This document shows, piece by piece, positions 1 to 5,747 of a stretch of DNA of 5,908 bases (within the stretch, counting starts at the first letter, position 1; each line of letters starts with the position of its first letter). Location of the stretch: positions 1-5,908 of the forward strand of contig NCBD01000119.1 of NCBI GenBank assembly GCA_002255315.1, read 5' to 3'. The notes below the pieces were generated by a model. It did no database searches and had not been told where the DNA came from. It worked only from the letters and a program-made list of their open reading frames with translations. The stretch comes from Actinobacteria bacterium 21-64-8. GTDB taxonomy: Bacteria > Actinomycetota > Acidimicrobiia > Acidimicrobiales > RAAP-2. Both the position numbers and the translations under genes were made by a program.

Positions 1-46
1 CGGCCAATCTTGTCAAACATCGCGCAGCCGTGGTAGCATCCTGCAT
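1..46 (-). CDS. Possible 5' end of a divergent gene, cut by the window edge
   Basis: On the minus strand an ATG at 46-44 follows a GAAGGAAC sequence (60-53) at good ribosome-binding spacing. It stays open to the edge as MQDATTAARCLTRLA, 15 codons. I do not recognise the peptide, and all three minus frames are open over this short stretch, so the call rests only on the start context. If real, the lower-GC stretch at 47-126 is an intergenic region shared by two divergent genes. Confidence 0.2.
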   Translation of the reverse strand, partial: MQDATTAARCLTRLA

Positions 47-58
47 GGTGGCGTTCCT

Positions 59-98
59 TCCGTGAACTGTGGCTTGTAATCAACCAGAGTTTCACGGA
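59..98. repeat. Inverted repeat upstream of the gene
   Basis: TCCGTGAA at 59-66 is perfectly complementary to TTCACGGA at 91-98, with a 24-nt loop. It lies in the lower-GC stretch (about 46% GC over 61-130) between the doubtful divergent start and the repeat gene, so an operator or hairpin is possible. Eight-base arms also arise by chance, so the role is unproven. Confidence 0.3.
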
Positions 99-126
99 GA
101 ACCGCTGCTTTCACCAATACGAGTTT

Positions 127-2319
127 TTGTTGAAGTCGCGGCCGATTCCGTCCTATCCGCAGGCGTTTTTGTCGCGTTTTCGCGGGACTGGGCGGATCGC
201 ACCCTACGCCGACGAGGCCGCCAGTCCCCTCATCGTCACCTTGGCCGACGACGCGCCGGGCACCGCCACGGCCATGGCCACAGGCACGGTCACCGTGACC
301 GAAGCCGATATCTTGGCGGCAGCGGGCGCGGTCACGATCAGCGCTACGGAAGGAGCGGTCTTCAGCGGCCCGTTGGCCGCGTTTACCACCACCTACGCCG
401 GCAGCCCGGCCAGCGACTTTACGGCCACCATCGACTGGGGCGACGGCACGACGACGGCCGGCAGCGGCGCCTCGATCACCGAAACGAGCGGCACGCTGAC
501 CGTCGCCGGCAGTCACCTGTATGCCGACGAAGGGTCGAATACCCTCACGGTCATCTTGACCGACAATTCGCCGGGCAGCGCCACAGCCACCGCCACCGGC
601 ACGGCCACCGTGAGCGAGGCCGATACGCTGGCGGGCGTGGGCACCGTCGCGATCGGCGCCATCGAAGGAACCGCCTTCAGCAGCACTGCGTTGGCCACGT
701 TTACCACCACCTACACCGGCAGCCCGGCCAGCGGCTTTACGGCCACCATCGACTGGGGTGACGGCACGATGACGGCCGGCAGCGTCAGCGGGTCGGCGGG
801 CACGCTCACCGTCAGCGGCAGCCACTTGTACGCCGACGAGCTCTCGGCCGCTCCCGTTTCGGTCACCTTGACCGACGGTGCGCCGGGCAGCGCCACGGCC
901 ACGGCCACCGGCACAGCCACCGTGAGCGAAGCCGATACACTGGTGGCCGTGAGCGCGGCCACGATCGGCGCCACCGAAGGAACCACGTTCAGCAGCACCG
1001 CATTGGCCACGTTCAGCACCACCTACGCCGCGAACTCGCCCAGCGACTTCACGGCCGTCATCGACTGGGGCGACGGCACGACGGCTGCCGGCACCGTCAG
1101 CGGCTCGGCGGGCACGCTCACCGTCGGCGGCAGCCACTTGTACGCCGACGAGCTCTCGGCCGCTCCCGTCTCCGTCACCTTGTCCGACAATGCGCCGGGC
1201 AGCGCCGCGGCCACGGCCACCGGCACGGCCACCGTGAGCGAGGCCGATGCCCTGGCGGCGGTGAGCGCGGCCACGATCGGCGCCACCGAAGGCAGTTCCT
1301 TCACCGGCACGGTGGCGACGTTCAGCACCACCTACGCCGCGAATTCGCCCAGCGACTTTAGGGCCACCATCGACTGGGGCGACGGCACGACGGCGGCCGG
1401 CACCGTCAGCGGGTCGGCGGGCACGCTCACCGTCAGCGGCAGTCACCTCTACGCCGACGAAGCCGCCAGTCCCCTCATCGTCACCTTGGCCGACGACGCG
1501 CCGGGCAGCGCCACGGCCACCGCCACCGGCACGGTCACCGTGACCGAGGCCGATGTCTTGGCGACCGCGGGCGCGGTCACGATCAGCGCCACCGAAGGCG
1601 CGGTCTACAGCGGCCCGCTGGCCACGTTTACCACCACCTACGCCGGCAGCCCGACCAGCGGCTTTACGGCCGTCATCGACTGGGGCGACGGCACGACGAC
1701 GAGCGGCAGCGTCAGCGGCGCGGCGGGCGCGCTCACCGTCAGCGGCAGTCACCTGTATGCCGACGAAGGCTCGAATACCCTGACCGTCATCTTGACCGAC
1801 GGCCCGCCCGGCACCGCGATGGCCACGGCCACCGGCACGGCCACCGTACACGACGCGGCGCTCAGCGCCACGGGCTCGCCCGTGAGCGCCACCGAGGGGA
1901 ACACGTTCAGCGGGACCGTAGCCACGTTCACCGATGCCAACCCAGCCGGTACGGCGGCCGATTACACCGCTACGATCGACTGGGGCGACACGAGCGCCCT
2001 GACTACCGTCAGTGGTTCACAGATCGCCACGGTCGGCGATAGTTTTAGGGTGCCGGCCAGCCATGTCTACGCCGAGGACGGAACGTATACGCTGACGGTG
2101 ACCATGAGCGACGTGGGCGGGGCGACGGCCACGGTCAACCCGGTGGCCACGGTCGGCGACGCGAAGTTGAGCGCGACGGCATCGGCCGTCAGCGCGACCG
2201 AGGGGAGCACCTTCAGCGGTGCGGTGGCCACGTTCAGCGATGCCGACCCGGCTGGCACGGCGACCGATTACACGGCCACGATCGACTGGGGCGACACCCG
2301 TGGTCGGCGGCACCTTTAG
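127..2319 (+). CDS. N-terminal fragment: PKD-like repeats 0-7 (frame 1)
   Basis: The open frame starts at a TTG (127-129) and ends at TAG 2317-2319, 730 codons. Residues 1-26 (begins MLKSRPIPSYPQ) show no hydrophobic signal core and no homology to the repeats, and no Shine-Dalgarno sequence lies at normal spacing, so the start is doubtful. From residue 27 the protein enters a repeat in its middle (YADEAASPLIV), then runs through units starting near residues 84, 190, 294, 397, 499, 599 and 701. Each has the PKD-like core IDWGDG, a GSHLYADE-type turn, and a closing 'ATEG..FSG' strand. About eight Asp/Glu per unit and almost no Lys, Arg or Cys make it strongly acidic. The last residues (RGRRHL) are out-of-frame read-through after the deletion in unit 7; genuine coding stops near 2297. 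The protein may be translated as a truncated product, but more likely it is part of the longer gene. Confidence 0.6.
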   Translation: MLKSRPIPSYPQAFLSRFRGTGRIAPYADEAASPLIVTLADDAPGTATAMATGTVTVTEADILAAAGAVTISATEGAVFSGPLAAFTTTYAGSPASDFTATIDWGDGTTTAGSGASITETSGTLTVAGSHLYADEGSNTLTVILTDNSPGSATATATGTATVSEADTLAGVGTVAIGAIEGTAFSSTALATFTTTYTGSPASGFTATIDWGDGTMTAGSVSGSAGTLTVSGSHLYADELSAAPVSVTLTDGAPGSATATATGTATVSEADTLVAVSAATIGATEGTTFSSTALATFSTTYAANSPSDFTAVIDWGDGTTAAGTVSGSAGTLTVGGSHLYADELSAAPVSVTLSDNAPGSAAATATGTATVSEADALAAVSAATIGATEGSSFTGTVATFSTTYAANSPSDFRATIDWGDGTTAAGTVSGSAGTLTVSGSHLYADEAASPLIVTLADDAPGSATATATGTVTVTEADVLATAGAVTISATEGAVYSGPLATFTTTYAGSPTSGFTAVIDWGDGTTTSGSVSGAAGALTVSGSHLYADEGSNTLTVILTDGPPGTAMATATGTATVHDAALSATGSPVSATEGNTFSGTVATFTDANPAGTAADYTATIDWGDTSALTTVSGSQIATVGDSFRVPASHVYAEDGTYTLTVTMSDVGGATATVNPVATVGDAKLSATASAVSATEGSTFSGAVATFSDADPAGTATDYTATIDWGDTRGRRHL
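204..375 (+). repeat. Partial repeat unit 0, entered in mid-unit
   Basis: The sequence from about 204 matches the second half of unit 4 (from about 1449) at high identity in the same frame: YADEAASPLIVTLADDAPG, then TVTVTEAD and AGAVTISATEGAV. The first half of the unit, which should hold the TIDWGDG core and the GSH strand, is missing. The bases upstream of 204 show no similarity to that half, apart from a doubtful gapped match of about four bases at 200-203. The unit is therefore cut by a junction. Confidence 0.8.
204..1842 (+). repeat. Higher-order duplication of a four-unit block
   Basis: The segment at about 204-606 (units 0-1) recurs at about 1449-1842 (units 4-5), offset by 1245 nt at the start and 1236 nt after a 9-nt length difference in unit 1. 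Both copies carry AASPLIVTLADDAPG, then TVTVTEAD, then TTYAGSP, then YADEGSNTLTVIL in the same order, while units 2-3 between them carry LSAAPVSVTL. Similarity ends at about 612 and 1848, where unit 5 switches to TATVHDAALSATG. Confidence 0.75.
376..1920 (+). repeat. Tandem PKD-like units 1-5, Thr/Ser-rich subfamily
   Basis: Five in-frame units begin at 376, 694, 1006, 1315 and 1621, of 318, 312, 309, 306 and 300 nt. Each holds ATF(T/S)TTY, an invariant IDWGDGT, AGTLTVxGSHLYADE or close variants, and ATATGTATVSEAD. The turn after YADE comes in three versions: GSNTLTVIL (units 1, 5), LSAAPVSVTL (units 2, 3) and AASPLIVTL (units 0, 4). The DNA around the core is almost unchanged between units, which indicates recent duplication or gene conversion. 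No lysine or cysteine occurs in the five units. The fold assignment as PKD-like rests on the W-GDG, H-x-Y and V-x-D pattern. Confidence 0.88.
2291..2300 (+). other. Frame change 1: about 35-nt loss in unit 7
   Basis: In units 6 and 8 the core WGD(T/G) is followed by some 16 codons (SALTTVSGSQIATVGD-like) before the FRV/FSV strand. In unit 7 GGCGACAC runs directly into CGTGGTCGGCGGCACC. The unit is 271 nt instead of 306, a loss of 35 nt, which moves the frame from 1 to 2 exactly as observed. The breakpoint cannot be placed better than about five bases. Confidence 0.8.
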
Positions 2320-2979
2320 CGTGGCGGCCGGGCATCTCTACGCCGAGGAAGGCACGTTCTCGCTGACGGTGACAATCAGCGACGCGGGCGGGGCCACTGC
2401 GACGGTCAACCCCGTGGCCACGGTCGGCGACGCCACGCTCAGCGCCACGGCATCGGCCGTGAGCGCCACCGAGGGGAGCACGTTCAGCGGCGCGGTGGCC
2501 ACCTTCACCGACGCCAACCCGGCCGGCACGACGACGGACTACACCGCCACGGTCAATTGGGGCGACGGCAGCTCGCTGACCACCGTCAGCGGCCCGCAAA
2601 TCACCGAGGTCAGCGGCACCTTTAGCGTGGCGGCCGGGCATGTCTACGCCGAGGAAGGCACGTTCACATTGACGGTGACTATCAGCGATGCGGGCGGTGC
2701 CACCGCGACGGTCAACCCTGTGGCCGCGATCGGCGACGCCACGCTCAGCGCCACCTCATCGGCCGTCAGCGCGACCGAGGGGAGCACGTTCAGTGGCACG
2801 CTGGCCACCTTCACCGACGCCGACCCGGCCGGCACGACGACGGACTATACCGCCGCCATCACTTGGGGCGACGGGGCCACGACGGCCGGCACGATCGCCG
2901 CCGCGGGCAACGGCTTCGCTGTCAGCGGCGCACATGCGTATGCTGAGGAAGGAACTCCCTCGATTACCGTTACCGTCAG
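2298..2979 (+). pseudogene. Middle fragment: PKD-like units 7 (end), 8 and 9 (frame 2)
   Basis: This stretch continues the repeat array in frame 2, which stays open to a stop at 3572-3574, but only 2298-2979 matches the repeats. It encodes VVGGTFSVAAGHLYAEEGTF (end of unit 7), all of unit 8 (2498-2803, with the variant core VNWGDG) and most of unit 9 (from 2804, with the variant core ITWGDG), ending SITVTV. After 2979 the frame-2 translation turns into His/Arg/Gln-rich nonsense while frame 3 resumes repeat sequence, so the frame changes there. No plausible start codon with a ribosome binding site opens this fragment. It is best read as the interior of the broken gene rather than as a separate gene. 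Confidence 0.75.
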
Positions 2980-2982
2980 ACA
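2976..2982 (+). other. Frame change 2: 2-nt loss in unit 9
   Basis: ACCGTCAGACAAGGGC stands where ACCGTCAGCGACAAGGGC would read TVSDKGG, matching TISDAGG in units 7 and 8. Restoring two bases after 2979 joins SITVTV in frame 2 to SDKGGSKATATI in frame 3 with no other change. Confidence 0.82.
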
Positions 2983-5591
2983 AGGGCGGCAGCAAGGCCA
3001 CGGCCACGATTACGGCCGACATCGCCGATGCCCCGCTCGTGGTCACGAACACCACCATCAGCGCCACGGCGGGCATCGCCAACAGCACTCCGCTCGCCAC
3101 CTTCACCGATCCGGGCGGCGCCGAGCCGGTGGCCGATTACAGCGCCACAGTCAACTGGGGAGACGGCGGCACCGCCTCCGCCACGATCCGCGGGCCCGAC
3201 GCCAACGGGGTCTTCACCATCAGCGGCAGCCCCAGTTACACGGCGGCCGGCACGCCCACGGTCACCATCACCGTCCATCACGACGCCGTCACGCCGGATG
3301 CCGCGGTCGAGGACGCCGCCGCGGTGATCGGCCCTGTGAATTACGCTTCGCCCGGCGGTGGCGTGACTGTGCGGGTCGTGAATGGGAGTCTGCAAATACT
3401 ATCGGGCAGCACGATCGCTTCGAGCACGCCGCTGGCCGACGTCACCTCGCTGACCGTCAGCGGCGCCGATGGAGTGGCCAACAGCTTCACACTCGACTAT
3501 TCCGGCGGCACGTTCGTCGTGCCGGGCGGCATCACCTTCAACGGCGGCGCTTTGCCCGCCACGCCCAGCAATAGCCTGACCATCAGCGGCGGATCGTTCG
3601 ATACCGATACGCTGGACTTCTCAACCGCCCATGACGGCAGCATTCAATTGGGCACCGGCGGCCAGGTGGTGAATTACACGAACATGACACCGCTGGTCAA
3701 CACGGGCACGGCCGACAAGGTAGTGTTCACCTTGCCCAACGGCACCGTCGTGGCCTCGCTCGAAGCGGGTTTGACCGCCGGCACGATCGAGTTGGTGAGC
3801 GGCAACGGCTCGTTCGAGATCACCACGTTGCTGGCGCCCAGCGGCTCGCTCACGGTCAACTCGGGGAGCGGGGCCGACACCGTCACGGCCGCCGCCAGCT
3901 TCTACAACAACTTCAGCGGCCAGCTCACCGTTCACGGCGCCGCCAATACCTTGTCCGTGCATGCCATCCCGGCGGGCACGCTGGCCGCGACGGAAGGCTC
4001 GGCGCTGAGCCGCGCCCTCGCCACTTTCAGCGATCCCAAGGGCGCGGGCACGGCCGCCGATTACACCGCCACGATCGACTGGGGCGACGGCAGCTCGGCC
4101 ACCACGGCCAGCGTCACGGGACCCGACGCCAGCGGCCTGTTTACGATCAGCGGCAGCCACACCTACGCCGAAGCCAGCGCCACGGCCGAGACGGCCAGCG
4201 TCGTGGTGCATCGCGCCAATGCGATCGACGTCACGGTGAGCGACGGCGTGAGCGTGGCCGAGGCGACCCTCGGCGCCCAAGGCACGACGATCGCCGCGGC
4301 CGTGGCCGCCCGTTTTGCCCAAACGATTGCCACCTTCTCCGACGCCGACAAGTCAGCGAACATCAGCGACTATTCGGCCACCATCGACTGGGGTGACCAC
4401 AGCTCGCTGACTACGGTCAGCGGTTCGCAGCTCCAGGCAGCGGGGGGCGGCTTCAACGTGCCCGGCAGCCACACCTATGCCGATACGGGAACCTTCACGA
4501 TCCGCGTGACGGTAAGTGACGGCGGCCTCGCCTCCGCCACGGCGACGTCGGTCGCCGATGTGACGAGTTCGGTGCCCTTCGAAGCGGTCGATGCCACGTA
4601 TACCATCGGATCGGGCGCCGTCAGCATCTCGGACGCCAAGGGCCTGTTGGCAGGCGACACGGCGCCCAGCTTGCTCAGCGTGACGCCGGGCACGGTGACG
4701 GGCGCTCAGGGCGGGAGCTTTGTCTTCAAGGCGGACGGCTCGTTCACGTATACGCCGGCCGCCGGTTTTCCCGGCTACGACAGCGCCCAGTTCACCGTGA
4801 CCGACGCTTCGGGCGACACGGCGACGCACACGGTGACCGTGCTCTCGCAACACGGCGGCGTGGTCTGGAAGTTCTATGAATCGGTGCTCAACCGCCTGCC
4901 GGACGCTGCCGGCCTGCAATACTGGACGAATTACTTCAACAGCGGCGGCAGCACGGGCGACATGGCGTTTGGTTTCTTCGAGAGCGACGAGCTGCTCGAC
5001 AAAGTTATCAGCAACTACTACGAGCAGTATCTGCTGCGGCCGCTCGACTCCGGCGGCCTGACGTACTGGAAGGGCGTTTGGCACTCCACCGTCGGACCGG
5101 AGCAGATCAAGGCCGGCTTCGCCGACAGCCCGGAGTTCTACCACTCGGCGGGCGGCACGCCCCAATCGTGGATCACCGCGCTCTATCAGCGGATTCTCGA
5201 CCGCACTCCCGATCCCGCCTGCGAAGGTTTCTGGATGAACTACTACCAGCGGCAGACGGCGGCGGGCGTCGATGCCGGTGTGGTCCGCGATCACATCGCG
5301 CTCGGCTTCTTTACCGCCGTGGAGGCATATGGCAACGACGTGGCGGGTTGGTTCCAAGAGTACCTGTTCCGCGCGCCGACCGATGCCGAAAAGATGCAGT
5401 ATGTGAACCAGATGCTGGCCGGCGCGAGCGACCGCACGGTCGAGCAGGCGATCACGAACCTGCCGGCGTACGCGAGCAATCCCGCGACGCCGGCCGCCGG
5501 CACGGGGATGCCCTTGGCCGACTACTACCAGACGACGGCGCAAACGCAGGCGGTGGTGGCGGCCAAAGACGCCTTGTTTGCGAGTTTGTAG
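2980..5591 (+). CDS. C-terminal fragment: PKD-like units 9-12, beta-rich insert, Big_9-like domain, DUF4214 repeats (frame 3)
   Basis: Frame 3 is open from before 2688 to TAG 5589-5591, but homology to the repeats begins only at about 2980 (SDKGGSKATATI). An ATG at 2688 lies in the part that merely shadows units 8-9; a GTG at 3039 is a possible reinitiation codon without a visible ribosome binding site. Order: end of unit 9; unit 10 (from 3096, core VNWGDG) with a Gly/Ser/Thr-rich beta insert (3339-3959); unit 11 (IDWGDG at about 4075); unit 12 (IDWGDH at about 4384); a Big_9/cadherin-like domain (4572-4850) with 'DGSFTYTPAAGFPGYDS'; then four DUF4214 repeats to the end. The chain ends in KDALFASL without a sorting signal. 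As the best-conserved part with recognisable end domains, this is the authentic 3' end of the gene. Export or surface placement is inferred. Confidence 0.85.
3339..3959 (+). other. Beta-rich Gly/Ser/Thr insert between PKD-like units 10 and 11
   Basis: About 207 residues separate unit 10 from unit 11 and lack the W-GDG pattern. They include SLTVSGADGVANSFTLDYSG, then GGITFNGGALP and SLTISGGSF, and later a GSGADTV motif. Short alternating hydrophobic/Gly-Asn strands suggest a beta-helix-like or RTX-like stack. I associate the 'SLTV-SGADG-xNSF...GGITFNGG' style with planctomycete surface proteins; this is recollection, not a search. The region is lysine-poor. Confidence 0.55.
4572..4850 (+). other. 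Big_9 / cadherin-like domain
   Basis: About 93 residues begin VPFEAVDATYTI and contain SISDAKGLLAGDTAPSLL and FVFKADGSFTYTPAAGFPG, then DSAQFTVTDASGDTATHTVTV. The order 'GLLAgDt ... dGsFtYtPaagF.G.Dsf.ftVtDa.G' is the signature of the Big_9 / tandem-95 cadherin-like family in large bacterial adhesins. It acts as a spacer between the PKD-like array and the C-terminal DUF4214 block. Confidence 0.8.
4851..5588 (+). other. Four tandem DUF4214 repeats
   Basis: The repeats are: at about 4860, FYESVLNRLPDAAGLQYW with GFFESDELL; at about 5004, YYEQYLLRPLDSGGLTYW with GFADSPEFY; at about 5166, LYQRILDRTPDPACEGFW with LGFFTAVEA; at about 5337, WFQEYLFRAPTDAEKMQY, degenerate. The pattern 'Y..lL.R.pD..Gl.yW ... 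i..gF..S.Ef' is that of DUF4214, an alpha-helical domain found at the C-terminal end of large exported proteins. Its function is not established; a role in secretion or surface anchoring is only inferred. The block holds the only cysteine I see in the repaired protein and most of its lysines. Confidence 0.88.
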
Positions 5592-5594
5592 CAG

Positions 5595-5608
5595 CCTGCT
5601 TGCGCAGG
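5595..5608 (+). other. Small hairpin just after the stop codon
   Basis: CCTGC (5595-5599) and GCAGG (5604-5608) form a 5-bp stem with a 4-nt loop, starting three bases after the TAG. No T-run follows, so it is not a standard terminator on its own; it may protect the 3' end of the message together with the next palindrome. Confidence 0.35.
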
Positions 5609-5610
5609 TC

Positions 5611-5713
5611 GCCCGCTTGCTCCGCAAGCGGAAGGACATTGCCTGCGATCGGGCCTTCCAGAGGGAGAATCTTTCGGCCGGGCAGAGCCGTTCCGCTTGC
5701 GGAGCAAGCGGGC
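5611..5713. repeat. 23-bp perfect inverted repeat with self-palindromic arms
   Basis: The 23 bases at 5611-5633 are the exact reverse complement of 5691-5713, separated by 57 bases. Each arm is itself a hairpin: CCGCTTGC at 5613-5620 pairs with GCAAGCGG at 5624-5631 around TCC, and CCGCTTGC at 5693-5700 pairs with GCAAGCGG at 5704-5711 around GGA. A third half-copy, GCAAGCGGAA, lies at 5720-5729. The arrangement resembles REP-type intergenic palindromes. It may act as a bidirectional transcription end or as a non-autonomous repeat element; no transposase gene is present. Confidence 0.75.
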
Positions 5714-5747
5714 CACGTCGCAAGCGGAATGGAGTGTGTAATTTTTT
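5691..5747 (+). terminator. Weak candidate terminator after the repeat gene
   Basis: TTCCGCTTGC (5691-5700) pairs with GCAAGCGGAA (5720-5729) as a 10-bp stem, and six T residues follow at 5742-5747. The 12-base gap between stem and T-run is too long for a textbook intrinsic terminator, so termination here is a guess based on position. Confidence 0.25.

Larger units (their letters stand above)
1921..3095 (+). repeat. Tandem PKD-like units 6-9, second subfamily
   Basis: Units begin at 1921, 2227, 2498 and 2804, of 306, 271, 306 and 292 nt; the two short ones are those with the frame losses. The signature is ATFTDA(N/D)PAGT(A/T)xDYTATIDWGD, TTVSGxQI, FSVAAGHxYAEEGTFTLTVTISDAGGATATVNPVA in outline, then ATASAVSATEGSTFSG. 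Compared with units 1-5 the N-terminal strand, the middle turn and the linker differ, but the W-GD and H-x-Y positions match. Units 7 and 8 share long identical DNA runs, for example around 2310-2345 and 2616-2650. Confidence 0.87.
127..5591 (+). pseudogene. Giant PKD-like repeat / DUF4214 surface protein gene, broken by two frame changes
   Basis: This entry covers the whole gene, which is split over three frames. Frame 1 carries repeat units 0-7, frame 2 the rest of unit 7 to unit 9, and frame 3 the end of unit 9 to the C-terminus. Homology to neighbouring repeats runs through both breaks: unit 7 is 271 nt where units 6 and 8 are 306, and one unit 9 codon junction lacks 2 nt. Adding 37 nt gives 1833 codons from 127. 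Domain order is 12 PKD-like units, a Big_9/cadherin-like domain and four DUF4214 repeats. Ig-like and PKD repeats usually build extended adhesive or structural surface proteins, and DUF4214 occurs at the C-terminus of large secreted bacterial proteins; a surface or secreted role is inferred. No signal peptide, transmembrane segment, LPXTG or PEP-CTERM motif is visible. It could be a real decayed gene or an intact gene with sequencing or assembly errors. Confidence 0.72.

Noticed and set aside
69..761. Plus-strand frame 3 open frame over the first units
   Set aside because: After about residue 45 it becomes His/Arg/Gly-rich out-of-frame translation of the repeats. The first part (RVFVEVAADSVLSAGVFVAF) is mildly hydrophobic but joins no repeat frame, so it is not a credible signal peptide for the gene.
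13..1851. 612-codon open frame on the minus strand, Arg/Gly/Ala-rich
   Set aside because: It is the antisense shadow of the in-frame repeats: stop-free because the repeat DNA is GC-rich and every unit copies the same absence of stops. The translation has no recognisable domain and its periodicity merely mirrors the units.
2280..2990. Programmed ribosomal frameshifting as the cause of the frame changes
   Set aside because: There is no slippery heptamer at either site, and the first change coincides with a 35-nt loss relative to sister units, which frameshifting cannot explain.
376..3095. Regular direct repeats considered as a CRISPR or satellite array
   Set aside because: The period is about 300 nt, in frame and coding, with amino-acid conservation; there is no short palindromic repeat with unique spacers.
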